Origin: Psychroserpens sp. SPM9
GTDB taxonomy: Bacteria > Bacteroidota > Bacteroidia > Flavobacteriales > Flavobacteriaceae
Assembly (NCBI RefSeq): GCF_025153525.1
Contig: NZ_JANZNR010000001.1
Location: 682,001-746,000, forward strand
Direction of reading: 5' to 3'
Length of the DNA stretch: 64,000 nucleotides
The position numbers and the translations under genes were made by a program. The first letter of the stretch is position 1, and every line of letters begins with the position of its first letter. Shown here in pieces: positions 53,786 to 63,384 of the stretch. Under the pieces are notes generated by a model. That model searched no databases. It was not told the origin of the DNA and saw nothing but the letters and a program-made list of their open reading frames with translations.

Positions 53786-54616
53786 ATGAGCACTAACTCC
53801 TATCCCATTGGCCCCATATGGCAAGCTGTTTTAAAAAGCATATGGAAGCAATTATTTAATCCCAATAGCTCACTATACCTACCCAACATTATAAAAAATG
53901 GTGACCCAAGTTTAGGCCTTCCATCATATGACCCAGCTACATTTACTGGTAAAAGCAAACCTTTTATAATTAGTGGCGTAGATCCTTCAGTGATTAGCCA
54001 GGCCTGCACAGATACAACATCTCCCATACCTCCAGTAGGAAGTGAACCAACATTAGCCTTAGGAGATGTGCTTTTACATAATTTAAGCAATATGAGTTCT
54101 GGTAATATGACGTTTGCTACTGATGCGCCTAACGTAACTATTGATGTCACCGTAGGAACTGAAGAAACACCTTTCATCTTAGAAGAAGTCAATGCTACCG
54201 ATCCCAATTTCTTTTTTAATGTCAAGTGCTGCGATCCAGAATCTACAGGGTCACAAAAATGCAATAAAAGCTGGTCAACATCTGCTCATGGGCAATTTCA
54301 AGCAAACGTTTCGGCGTTCAACATAACCTTAGAATCTAAGTTAAACACACCTAACGGAGCACCTCCTACAATTACCATATTAAATATAGTTTTAAAGGTA
54401 TTACCTAAAGATATTGATCTCAACTTTAATGTAGCCTCATTACCAAAATGGGCACAAACACTGGCCAAAATCGCAGTACAGCAAGGCGTAAACACTAATG
54501 CGATTGCTGATGTCATTCAAAGTTTTTTAAATCAGCCGAGTGTAGAAGGGCATATAGAGAAACTTATTAATGCTCAACTCGCTAAAATTTGGGGACAGAG
54601 CTCATCACTTGTCTAA
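53786..54616 (+). CDS. TULIP-like (takeout/JHBP-pattern) protein A
   Basis: 276 residues, no signal peptide. I do not recognise it as a named family. The layout resembles single-domain TULIP lipid-binding proteins: an N-terminal amphipathic helix (QAVLKSIWKQLFNP), a LPSYDP element (about 46-51), a strand pair LGDVLLHNLSNMSSGNMTFA (about 94-113), alternating strands (VSAFNITLESKL, ITILNIVLKVLP) and a C-terminal helix (FLNQPSVEGHIEKLINAQLA). Four Cys (a CC pair plus singles) lie in the first two thirds. It shares SSGNMT and the helix ends with the protein at 55722. First gene of the operon. Confidence 0.6.
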   Translation: MSTNSYPIGPIWQAVLKSIWKQLFNPNSSLYLPNIIKNGDPSLGLPSYDPATFTGKSKPFIISGVDPSVISQACTDTTSPIPPVGSEPTLALGDVLLHNLSNMSSGNMTFATDAPNVTIDVTVGTEETPFILEEVNATDPNFFFNVKCCDPESTGSQKCNKSWSTSAHGQFQANVSAFNITLESKLNTPNGAPPTITILNIVLKVLPKDIDLNFNVASLPKWAQTLAKIAVQQGVNTNAIADVIQSFLNQPSVEGHIEKLINAQLAKIWGQSSSLV

Positions 54617-54641
54617 GTAAAATTTAATAATAACTAAATAC

Positions 54642-55691
54642 ATGTCATTACCTAAATCACATCCTTATCACAAGGCGATTGAAATTGTAAAAGATGACTT
54701 TTTAGCCGTAGAAAATTACATGACCAACCTCATTCAAAGTCAGGAAAAATACTTAAATGAGGAAGAACAACTCTTCTACAAGAAAGGCAAAAAGTTAAGA
54801 CCACTACTCTTTTTATTAGCCGCAAAAATAGCATCTCGTAATCCTAACGAAATACTAGCCGAAAAAGTGCATGCAGGTGCCGCCTCCATAGAAATGGTAC
54901 ATGTAGGTAGTTTAATCCATGATGACATTGTAGATAAGGCACCTATACGACGTGGCTTACCAACAATATCAGCATCTAGAGGCTATGAAATAGCTCTTAT
55001 TATTGGTGATCTTCAATGGATTAAAGCCACAAGACTGATGTCCAGTTTTATGGAAACCAAAGAAGATATCCTATTAATGAAACGATTCCTTGAAACAGGA
55101 GAAGAAGTTTGTAAAGGGCAGTTAGATGAAATGCTTAGAGAACCTGAAGAAGATATCAATACCCTTATAAATAGATACTACCGAACTATCGACAGAAAAA
55201 CCGGGCAACTTATTTCTTTCGCTTGTGAAGGTGGTGCTCGGATTGTTAACGGACAACCATCAGTGGTTGGTGCTTTACAAAGATATGGCACTTTAATGGG
55301 TCGTGCATTTCAAGTAATGGATGATGTGTTTGATATCGTAAGACCTAATTCCACTTCAGGAAAAGAGCAATTAATTGATTTAAAACAAGGAAGGTTATCC
55401 TTACCAATTATCTATGCCTTAAGAGCATTGCCAAAAGACCATTTCTTGCAAAACATACTTAAGAACCTTCCTTTAACTGAAGAGCAATTACATGAAGGAA
55501 TCTCTATTATAAAAAATGGAAATGGCTGGATTGAAGCCGCTTCTGAAGCTCGTGGAATCGCTTCAAAAGCAATCAGTCAATTAATGCTTCTCCCTGAAAG
55601 CCCTTACAGAAACATTTTAATTGAACTGGCAGATTTCACTGTGAACCAAGGAATCTTTGATGAACACGAAATAGAAACAAATACCAATTAA
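54642..55691 (+). CDS. Trans-isoprenyl (polyprenyl) diphosphate synthase
   Basis: 349 residues. It has KKLRP (about 50-54), a first Asp-rich motif DDIVD at 94-98 and a second, DDVFD, at 227-231, both complete, with the late GKEQLIDLKQGR. Residues just before the first motif are small (Gly89, Ser90), which usually permits long-chain products. It condenses isopentenyl units onto an allylic diphosphate. It sits inside the operon with gaps of 25 and 30 bp, so the product is probably used by the neighbouring proteins. It is not with terpenoid/quinone genes. Confidence 0.9.
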   Translation: MSLPKSHPYHKAIEIVKDDFLAVENYMTNLIQSQEKYLNEEEQLFYKKGKKLRPLLFLLAAKIASRNPNEILAEKVHAGAASIEMVHVGSLIHDDIVDKAPIRRGLPTISASRGYEIALIIGDLQWIKATRLMSSFMETKEDILLMKRFLETGEEVCKGQLDEMLREPEEDINTLINRYYRTIDRKTGQLISFACEGGARIVNGQPSVVGALQRYGTLMGRAFQVMDDVFDIVRPNSTSGKEQLIDLKQGRLSLPIIYALRALPKDHFLQNILKNLPLTEEQLHEGISIIKNGNGWIEAASEARGIASKAISQLMLLPESPYRNILIELADFTVNQGIFDEHEIETNTN

Positions 55692-55721
55692 ACAACATAT
55701 AAACCTTTAATAAACAATATT

Positions 55722-57170
55722 ATGAAAACTAATCAACTACTAGGAAATGACGATTGTAGCCTCATTGACAGATTATGGAAATTCTTATCAGACCCTGCTT
55801 CAGATAAATACTATATCAAAAACATTATAAATGACGGTTTGAAAGTCCCAAGTTTGGGTATTGACATCGCTCCTTTTGCAACTGTAGATGTTGGAGACAT
55901 CCCAAAACAACAAATGTTTAAGGAACCTGTAATTGGTTATATGAATTTGACAATGACCGATACTGTACTCAGCGGAATTGGCTCTTATTCTAGTGGCAAT
56001 CTTACCTGCAAAGCAATATCTCCAACCGATACGCAAGTCGATCTTAATGTTTTGTTTAGTTCGGTGGCTTTTTCAGGAAAATATGATGTTGGATCAGGTG
56101 GGCTTGCTGGATGCGCCTTAGCCACAGGCGCTGCTCTTACTGGAGGCCATGTACACGGTAGCACTTTGGCTTCTGGAGTGACTCCACCAGATAACAATGT
56201 TGAATTGGCACAGTGGTATCGAGATGTTGCATTGCCGAAATCTGAAAATGGTAAAACCTTAGTTGGCGCTTATTATACACATCAAGACACCATTCAAAAA
56301 GTGCAATTAGCAAACAATAATATGTCGCAGCAATACCGACAAGTATTAGCGCAGTCGCAGCAAGCACAAACCAAAGGCGCGGTCGTAGACGCTACAACGT
56401 TCTATCAAGAAGAACAATCAGGATCAAATCCTCCAGGATCTGCTCCTAAAGTAGGAAATGGAGACCAATATTCTGGTGGTTTTGCAGCTCATATTGCTTT
56501 GGTAAAAGCTACAGCATATATGATGGGGTCTGAAGGCTATACACTTGAAGACAGCAACGATTATAGCGAATTATTAAATGCAATGAGTCAATTTGATGAT
56601 AATATCCTTGCGTTTCAAAAAACCAATCCTACTGAAGTTGATACAACAACTATAATGCAATACGTAGCAACGGCGACACCTGTAAACGCTGATTCTAAAA
56701 TTCCTGTTTTTGAATTTACTCAAGATAAAAACGGTGACATTACGGCAACTCAAGTTGGAGAAAAAGACACATGGCCTTTAAATACAGCTTTATACGATCA
56801 AACATACGCTGCCAGAGTCGAACCTCTAGTAATTAGTCCTGAAGACACCTTCAATATTGATGGTAATTTTAGCGATGCAGCTCAACAATTAAAAATTGGA
56901 GTCACAGTTGATTTTTCTAATGCTACAGGAACTTTAGTAGCTACAGCCAAATCCATAACAATGTCTTTAGGAAGTCTTAAAATCACCATTTCAGACAGCG
57001 GATGGAATGGTCATGAATCCTTATATGACAAAATCGCTTCTTGGATTGCAAACAGTAAGTTTTTCCAGGATATCCTAAAAAGCAAAATGCATAAAGCGCT
57101 TAATAGTCAAAGCACATTAGATAGTTTCTCTAAAGTATTAAACGCAGGTATTAAAAAGCTGGGGCTCTAG
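55722..57170 (+). CDS. TULIP-like protein B with central insertion
   Basis: 482 residues, no signal peptide, not recognised as a known family. Ends resemble protein A: a helical start (SLIDRLWKFLSDP), VPSLGIDIAPF, the strand-loop-strand SGIGSYSSGNLTCKAI (about 85-100), VDLNVLFSSVAFSGKYDV, then beta-strands IGVTVDF and LVATAKSITMSLGSL and a C-terminal helical run (MHKALNSQSTLDSFSKVLNA). Between them lies an insertion of about 230 residues (about 135-365) that is mostly helical and Gln/Thr-rich. Probably a paralogue of A with an added domain. Confidence 0.55.
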   Translation: MKTNQLLGNDDCSLIDRLWKFLSDPASDKYYIKNIINDGLKVPSLGIDIAPFATVDVGDIPKQQMFKEPVIGYMNLTMTDTVLSGIGSYSSGNLTCKAISPTDTQVDLNVLFSSVAFSGKYDVGSGGLAGCALATGAALTGGHVHGSTLASGVTPPDNNVELAQWYRDVALPKSENGKTLVGAYYTHQDTIQKVQLANNNMSQQYRQVLAQSQQAQTKGAVVDATTFYQEEQSGSNPPGSAPKVGNGDQYSGGFAAHIALVKATAYMMGSEGYTLEDSNDYSELLNAMSQFDDNILAFQKTNPTEVDTTTIMQYVATATPVNADSKIPVFEFTQDKNGDITATQVGEKDTWPLNTALYDQTYAARVEPLVISPEDTFNIDGNFSDAAQQLKIGVTVDFSNATGTLVATAKSITMSLGSLKITISDSGWNGHESLYDKIASWIANSKFFQDILKSKMHKALNSQSTLDSFSKVLNAGIKKLGL

Positions 57171-57203
57171 AATAGATTCATAAATAAATTAAAACCAAAG
57201 CAG

Positions 57204-60200
57204 ATGAGTTTTTCTAACCTTACCGAACTATTAAACTTCTTAAAAGGATGTGTGAACAGTAATGGAACTCAGTTTTCCTTAACCATAGGGAAAATTGGTT
57301 CTGAAAGTATTGATCATATTATCAAAAGCTATCTGTCAAGCAATCAAACTGCATTAGTTCTTAAAGACCCAACAACACCTTCAATTTCTGAAAACCATAT
57401 AAGTTTTAGTGGTGTTATAGATACTTTATTAGGACTAACCCCTGCGTTAATTGATCTTGAATTTGGCTTAGATGGTACTCAAAAAGCGACACTTATTGTA
57501 AGTTTAAGTCCTTTAAGTTCAAAACAACCAAACCTTAATAAAAACTGGACATTAGGAACATCGTTTCCTATCTGGGCTACCTTAAAATCACCACTTTCAA
57601 AGTTAGAATTTGCAACTCCAGTATTCTATATCTCTTCGATATCGAGTCCTGCTACATCAACGCACCCAACGCTTTCAGAAGGGTTAAACTTTACGGCTGC
57701 TGAACTTGAATACAAAGGAGTCTTGGCGATATTGAATAATTTTCCAAGTACATTTAAATTTAAACAACTACATGGAGGTTTTAAAAACACCTTAGAAACT
57801 CCTTATGTTACAATCAGTTCAGATCCTATAAGTCCAATACCGATAGCTTATTTGGATATTCCATTTGTTTTTTCGGCGGTTAGTGAAAAATACACTCAAA
57901 GGGGAAAAATACCAACAAATCCTCCTGACATAAGTACGTACCTTCAGCTGTCATCAAGCATTAAAATTGGAAGTGTTGTTATTCCTCTAAAAATGCAGTT
58001 CACTCAGCTTGGAGCTGTAATTGCTTTAGTTGCTGAATTGGAAGGCGTTAGTAATTATGCCCTTTCTGAATTTAAAGCGCTTATTAATAAAGCACCCATT
58101 GGTAATTACTTAAGCCAATATGTTGATATCGGAAACACTGTCGGGCTTAGAGATCTTGGTATAGTTTTAAGCACAAGTCCTTTTGGACTCGCCGCCATTT
58201 ACTTAGATTTAGGCACAACAGCTCCTTTGACGGTTATTAAAAATTATGTAGAAATTCCAGACATATCTGTGAACTTCTGGGTAAATGACCCTCAAAACAC
58301 TAAAGATATTACAGCAACAATCAAAGGTCAATTTAATTTTTTAACTGATGTTCCTGTAGATATTACAGCTGTTTTTCCGCAAATGATTTTTAGTGGAGGC
58401 TTAGAACAAAACAGTAACCTTACCATTAAAAATCTCTTTCAAAAATTTATCCCATCTGTTAAAAACATACCAGATATTACCATTGCCAACCTGTTTGTCA
58501 TGGCTAATTTAAAGGAAGAAAATTACAACTTTAATCTAAACGTTGTCAGTGAATGGAAAATTCCTATAGGTATCGCTGCGTTTCAATTAAAAGAAGCCGA
58601 AGTGGCATTATCGTACCAAAAAGGTGCTAAAGGATTTGGCGGTGAAGTTTCTGCTAATGCTGCACTTTTCAATAGTTCTAATACTGAAATTGCCTCATTC
58701 TATGTAGACTGGAATTTACCTAGTGATTTTCTTATTAAAGGTGAATTTCCTAAAATCAATCTTTCTGATCTTGCAAGCACATTAACAGGAGGATATTTGA
58801 ATGCAACAAATGGTCTCCCAGAAATTGAATTAGAAAACTCAACAGTTTCCATCACAATAGGTGAAGCTGGTGTTTCCAATTATTATGATTCCAATTATTA
58901 TGAAGTAATGGACGCCAATACCACTTATGATTTTTCTCTTAGCACAGAAATCGATGTGGATAAAATAGGCAAAGCAGATTTATATTTTGAAATTAAAAAA
59001 ACATCTGAATTAGGCTTTATAACTGGTCTTGTAGTGCAACCTAATTGGACGCCTGCTTCTATATGGTCTGGACTCAAAGGTGTTTTTGACATCTTGGTTT
59101 TGAAAGAAGCCGGACTTATATTGTCTTCAATTGATGATTCAAATTTTAGTCCGCCAAATTTTGAAAAACTACCTTATAAACCGGACGCCATTCAGCCAGG
59201 AATTACATTCTTTTCAGAATTAGAATTAAAAGGTGACGCGTTATCACTTATTGGAAAATTATTTGATTCTGATATCACACTTCAACTCTATGCTTTTGTA
59301 AATCCGAAAGATCTTAGTACTTCAGAAATTAAAGCTACCTTACCGGGTTCTCAAGGACAAGGCATTATCACCTTTAACGGGCTCACCATTGATATGAAGC
59401 CAGGTGCAGGAGAATTCTCTATTGATGCTTCTGCAATTTTAAGAATTCATGGTGAACAATTAACGGTTATTGGCTCAGGAGTTTTACATATAACTCCGCC
59501 GTCAGCAACATTCTCTCTAGATATTCATTGCTGGAAACACCCTTTTGGTATCAAAGGGCTTACCATAATAGATTTTGGTATTGGTGTTGGGATTAATGAT
59601 ACAGGTGTTACTATGGGGCTTCTTGGAAATTTTTTAATTGGTGAAGCAGGACAGGACCAATTTAAGTTTCTAATAGGTGGAGAGATTATTGATTTTGAAG
59701 CTCCTGGCGCTTTTGTATTTGGTCTTGATGATACAGATCCTAACAATCCATTAAAGATTACAGATTTAATTCAACAATTCACATCATTAAATTTAAGTGA
59801 AGTGCCGCTTCTCAATGGTCTTGCTTTTAAAAATATTGACTTTTATGTAGTCGATGATCCCAATGGCTGGCAGGCTCCTAACGGACATTTCTATAAAACA
59901 GGTATAGGTGTTGATGCCGATATTTTATTCTATACCTATGAACTAAAACTATTGATGGAAGTCAATTTTGATAAAGGAATTATTGCCAATGGGAGTATTA
60001 ATAAACCTATAAGTATCCTAGATATACTCACAATATCAGATGCAACTGGAGATAAAGGTCCAAATGCTTCAATAGATACTACTAATCTAAGCCGGTTAAG
60101 CACTGTAAACGGGCTATTAAATGATGCTTGGGTAACGGCAAAAAATGACGATGATTGTACGGTTTCAAATATGGACCGCCTATTATATCCGGAAACTTTT

Positions 60201-61046
60201 ACATATCCTGAAAACAGCTTGCCTGCAGCCGTTGGTTTTTTACCAATTAATATTTTAAGATCTGATATGGAAGCTGATCCATACTTTAGTTTTTCTGGCG
60301 GAATACAATTTTTAGGACTAACAGAAACATTTTCAGGATCTGCCACAAGTGATGGCTTTGAAGTGAATTTTCATGCTGAATTAGCAGATTTGTTTAGAGC
60401 ACAGTTTATGTGTTCTTATGCCAAAGGTAAAAGCTTTACTGGATCTGCTCAAGGTCATTTTGACCTAAGTTTAGATTTTCCTAACGGTTTATCAATAGAC
60501 GGAATACCTATTTTACCTGCATTTTCAATTCACGGACCCAATGCAAGTTTAGATATTGCTTGTGCTATTAATTTAAGCGACCCTTATCTATCCTTTGATT
60601 TAGATTTTAATTGGGGAAGCTTTCATTTTAATCCCAAGTTTAGAATCGATGCAAAAGCCGTTGTAGATTTACTCTCTAACCTTTGGGAGCATATTAAAAA
60701 TTGGATTAATACCAATTTAAAAACATTCTTTAAAGACCTTTTAAGCGATGTTACAAAATTTGTGGAAGCCATTGCTAACGGTGTACTCAAACTAGGTCAA
60801 GATGCCTTTTTTGTGGCCAGAGCTCTTTATAAATTTTTCAAACAAGAAATAACTGCTGTCGCTAAATTTTTATACCACGAAATAGAGTTTGGATTTACAG
60901 CTGTAGTAGAAGCCTTAGTCAAAGTATTTGATGTAGGGATAGACGAAGTATTGCGAATAATGGAAGCCATCGGAGAACAGTGTGCTGTTGCTTCAGGAGA
61001 CCTTTTAATTGGAAGTGGTGACCCTATAACAGAAAATAACTTTTAA
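57204..61046 (+). CDS. Giant beta-rich protein with helical C-terminal tail
   Basis: 1280 residues, no signal peptide, no family recognised. Residues 1 to about 1150 are long runs of alternating hydrophobic/polar strands in loosely repeated blocks (for example SVNFWVNDPQNTKDITATIK, TTYDFSLSTEIDVDKIGKAD, FTFSGGIQFLGL-type segments), suggesting an elongated beta structure. Residues about 1150-1263 are amphipathic helices (VVDLLSNLWEHIKNWINTNL; FFKDLLSDVTKFVEAIANGV). Such a shape would suit a lipid groove or conduit. This is only inferred from pattern and context. It lies 33 bp after TULIP-like B and 11 bp before the next gene. Confidence 0.7.
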   Translation: MSFSNLTELLNFLKGCVNSNGTQFSLTIGKIGSESIDHIIKSYLSSNQTALVLKDPTTPSISENHISFSGVIDTLLGLTPALIDLEFGLDGTQKATLIVSLSPLSSKQPNLNKNWTLGTSFPIWATLKSPLSKLEFATPVFYISSISSPATSTHPTLSEGLNFTAAELEYKGVLAILNNFPSTFKFKQLHGGFKNTLETPYVTISSDPISPIPIAYLDIPFVFSAVSEKYTQRGKIPTNPPDISTYLQLSSSIKIGSVVIPLKMQFTQLGAVIALVAELEGVSNYALSEFKALINKAPIGNYLSQYVDIGNTVGLRDLGIVLSTSPFGLAAIYLDLGTTAPLTVIKNYVEIPDISVNFWVNDPQNTKDITATIKGQFNFLTDVPVDITAVFPQMIFSGGLEQNSNLTIKNLFQKFIPSVKNIPDITIANLFVMANLKEENYNFNLNVVSEWKIPIGIAAFQLKEAEVALSYQKGAKGFGGEVSANAALFNSSNTEIASFYVDWNLPSDFLIKGEFPKINLSDLASTLTGGYLNATNGLPEIELENSTVSITIGEAGVSNYYDSNYYEVMDANTTYDFSLSTEIDVDKIGKADLYFEIKKTSELGFITGLVVQPNWTPASIWSGLKGVFDILVLKEAGLILSSIDDSNFSPPNFEKLPYKPDAIQPGITFFSELELKGDALSLIGKLFDSDITLQLYAFVNPKDLSTSEIKATLPGSQGQGIITFNGLTIDMKPGAGEFSIDASAILRIHGEQLTVIGSGVLHITPPSATFSLDIHCWKHPFGIKGLTIIDFGIGVGINDTGVTMGLLGNFLIGEAGQDQFKFLIGGEIIDFEAPGAFVFGLDDTDPNNPLKITDLIQQFTSLNLSEVPLLNGLAFKNIDFYVVDDPNGWQAPNGHFYKTGIGVDADILFYTYELKLLMEVNFDKGIIANGSINKPISILDILTISDATGDKGPNASIDTTNLSRLSTVNGLLNDAWVTAKNDDDCTVSNMDRLLYPETFTYPENSLPAAVGFLPINILRSDMEADPYFSFSGGIQFLGLTETFSGSATSDGFEVNFHAELADLFRAQFMCSYAKGKSFTGSAQGHFDLSLDFPNGLSIDGIPILPAFSIHGPNASLDIACAINLSDPYLSFDLDFNWGSFHFNPKFRIDAKAVVDLLSNLWEHIKNWINTNLKTFFKDLLSDVTKFVEAIANGVLKLGQDAFFVARALYKFFKQEITAVAKFLYHEIEFGFTAVVEALVKVFDVGIDEVLRIMEAIGEQCAVASGDLLIGSGDPITENNF

Positions 61047-61057
61047 AAATAAATATT

Positions 61058-62335
61058 ATGGCAAATTTTGATATGGCTGTTGGAATAGACGGCGGAACAA
61101 TGGATCAAGGAAGTAAAATTATTTATGAAAAACTGTATCCAAAACTGTTTACAGGAAGTCAAAAAATTAAATTGGAAGGCATTGATTTTACTGTGGGATG
61201 GAATGTAAAATCGGCACCAACATTCACCCTTTCGGCACCTAGTAATCCCGAAGCATTAATTCGTGCCCATTTAATGGACTGGAATCATCAATATCCTGTT
61301 GAAAAACAAACCATAGTTGAAACCTATTTGAACTCTATGTCTGGCAGTATTTTTCAAATGAACATGAAAGATGTTGAGATGACTGTTTCCAGTACGAGTC
61401 ATTCTGGAACCGATCAGGTAGATGTAACTATTATCGTTGAAGCTAGCAGTACTAACGGAGTTATGACTTTAAACCCAATCAAAGCAACAGGAAAAACAAG
61501 TAACCCATCAGATCAATCATTAATCAATTCTGTTATTCTTCCTCAGGCAATGACAATGGCTAGAACTATTTTAAGCGGTATTAACCTTCCGCCTCTAAAA
61601 TTTGGTGATGTTAAGCTTACGGCTCCTAATTTGATAGTAACTCAAAATCATATTGTAGCTTTAGCTAATCTGGAGGGCAAATCTGTTCCGGCTCCACCAT
61701 TTCCTTCCTCGTGGCCATCAAACCCGTTTTTTGCACTCTTAAGTAGTGATGCTAAAATGGAAATGGCAAAAACATCGACCAGTTATATTAACGGGAAATC
61801 ATTTGGGAAAAGTGGTAAAATTGGTTTTAAAATAGGCGACTTACATTATGGTGCTAAAATAACAATGGGAACATTAAGCATCGCTGACGCTGGTGCAACA
61901 TCCATTAAATTTGAAACTACAGGAACTGGTAATGTAAATGCCGGAATTAAGATTGGATGCACAAATATTGGTATTAATTACGATTTATATGCCAAACCAA
62001 AACTAGCTGGCCAAATAGATCTTAGCATCGAGAATGGTGTAAATATTGTGGCTAAAACCTCAAAAACGGATACCTTCGTACTGGTTTTAAAACCTTCAGG
62101 AAATCCTATAGAATGGATTTTGTCAGCAATAACCGACCCACTATTACAAACGATAACGGCTGCATTTTCACCCTTAATTAGCACGTTATTTAATGGGTAT
62201 TCCTATAATACAGGACCTTTACCTTCGATCCCAATTGCAATAGACGGCATTACACTTACAGCAACTCCAACAGGTGTGACACTAGGCGACTATAATGGTA
62301 TGATGAGTGCCACAGGTAATATTAACATTTCATAA
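61058..62335 (+). CDS. Two-domain TULIP-like protein (BPI/P47-like pattern)
   Basis: 425 residues, no signal peptide. The start (FDMAVGIDGGTMDQGSKIIY) has the short strand then helix that opens BPI-type TULIP domains. A Pro-rich centre (SVPAPPFPSSWPSNPF, about 208-223) separates two halves. The second half ends in PLPSIPIAIDGITLTATPTG, like the C-terminal strand pair of BPI. Clostridial P47 proteins have a comparable layout. Function is inferred as lipid binding. No toxin-complex genes are nearby. Confidence 0.5.
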   Translation: MANFDMAVGIDGGTMDQGSKIIYEKLYPKLFTGSQKIKLEGIDFTVGWNVKSAPTFTLSAPSNPEALIRAHLMDWNHQYPVEKQTIVETYLNSMSGSIFQMNMKDVEMTVSSTSHSGTDQVDVTIIVEASSTNGVMTLNPIKATGKTSNPSDQSLINSVILPQAMTMARTILSGINLPPLKFGDVKLTAPNLIVTQNHIVALANLEGKSVPAPPFPSSWPSNPFFALLSSDAKMEMAKTSTSYINGKSFGKSGKIGFKIGDLHYGAKITMGTLSIADAGATSIKFETTGTGNVNAGIKIGCTNIGINYDLYAKPKLAGQIDLSIENGVNIVAKTSKTDTFVLVLKPSGNPIEWILSAITDPLLQTITAAFSPLISTLFNGYSYNTGPLPSIPIAIDGITLTATPTGVTLGDYNGMMSATGNINIS

Positions 62336-62352
62336 ATTAAAACCACAATATT

Positions 62353-63384
62353 ATGCCACCTACTACAAAATTTATGAGTTCAGGAAGTGTGAGTTCTGCA
62401 AAAGCTATGACAGTCGATTTTATCAACGTTGGGCAAGGAAATGCTGTTCTGGTGAGTTTTCCAAATGGAAAATTTCTATTGGTTGACTGTGGTTCACAAA
62501 AAACTAGTTTAAGTGGAAAGCCATTTACTCATGCAAGAGACTATATTACTAAAGTAACTAATGGCAGTCAAATTGATACCGTAGTTATTACTCATGGAGA
62601 CACAGACCATACTGCTTTTATTCCCTATCTACAGGAAACTAAAAGTCCGGAATATGTATTTTATGGCGGAAAACGATCACATTTAGATGCCGATGTTTTA
62701 AAATGGATTCAAGGTTTGGAAAAAACTAAAAAAAACGTGTTCTACTATAATAAAAATTATTCTTCTTTAGCTCCTGATGCCGAATATGGCTCACCGACCA
62801 ATGATGGTGAACCTGAGGTTTACACCCTATCAGCAAACTTTGATGGAGGTGATCCTAATTCGAACAGTGTTGTTTTATTAATCGTTTATGGAAGTCAAGG
62901 CGTGTTATTAACTGGTGACGCTGATGTATCTACCGAGAATTTTATTATTCAAAATATTCCAAAAGTCATTCTGAAACGATGTACATTGTTTATGCTAGCA
63001 CATCATGGGTCATATTATTCTACGGGTCAAGCTTTTCTAGATATTATTACACCAAATTTTTCTACAGTTTCTGCTAGTGGAACCAATAAAGCGTATGCAC
63101 ACCCAGATTGTATAATTATGGGTATGTTATCTAAAAAAGTTTTGGATGGTGCCATCAATCATGGAGTAATTTGTAGTGATGGTAAAAATTTACCTTATAA
63201 AAAATCGAACACAACCAAAGCTATAATAACAACGGCTACCAATGGAGATATTCGTTATGTAACGGATGGTACTAATTATAAAATTTTAGCTAGTTCTACT
63301 AATACTAATCGTTTTATGATGCCTATGGAAGAACGTGCCATATCAATTAAGGAAAACAAAAAAAGCCCAAACTATCATATCTAG
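62353..63384 (+). CDS. Metallo-beta-lactamase-fold hydrolase (ComEC C-terminal type)
   Basis: 343 residues. Opening VDFINVGQGNAVLVSF, metal motif HGDTDH at 81-86, LLTGDAD (about 189-195) and LAHHG (215-219) match the nuclease-like domain of ComEC/Rec2, here without membrane helices. It may cut nucleic acid or a phosphodiester/phosphate ester. A phosphatase acting on prenyl phosphate is conceivable. Last gene of the operon. The 3' end lies within a hairpin that also terminates ssb. Confidence 0.82.
   Translation: MPPTTKFMSSGSVSSAKAMTVDFINVGQGNAVLVSFPNGKFLLVDCGSQKTSLSGKPFTHARDYITKVTNGSQIDTVVITHGDTDHTAFIPYLQETKSPEYVFYGGKRSHLDADVLKWIQGLEKTKKNVFYYNKNYSSLAPDAEYGSPTNDGEPEVYTLSANFDGGDPNSNSVVLLIVYGSQGVLLTGDADVSTENFIIQNIPKVILKRCTLFMLAHHGSYYSTGQAFLDIITPNFSTVSASGTNKAYAHPDCIIMGMLSKKVLDGAINHGVICSDGKNLPYKKSNTTKAIITTATNGDIRYVTDGTNYKILASSTNTNRFMMPMEERAISIKENKKSPNYHI

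Noticed and set aside
53800-54264. Minus-strand 154-codon frame inside TULIP-like protein A
   Set aside because: It is fully antisense to a gene in a tight operon, with no start context or recognisable motifs.
61058-62335. Botulinum-type P47/OrfX toxin accessory locus
   Set aside because: Only a general layout resemblance. No OrfX, NTNH or toxin gene accompanies it.
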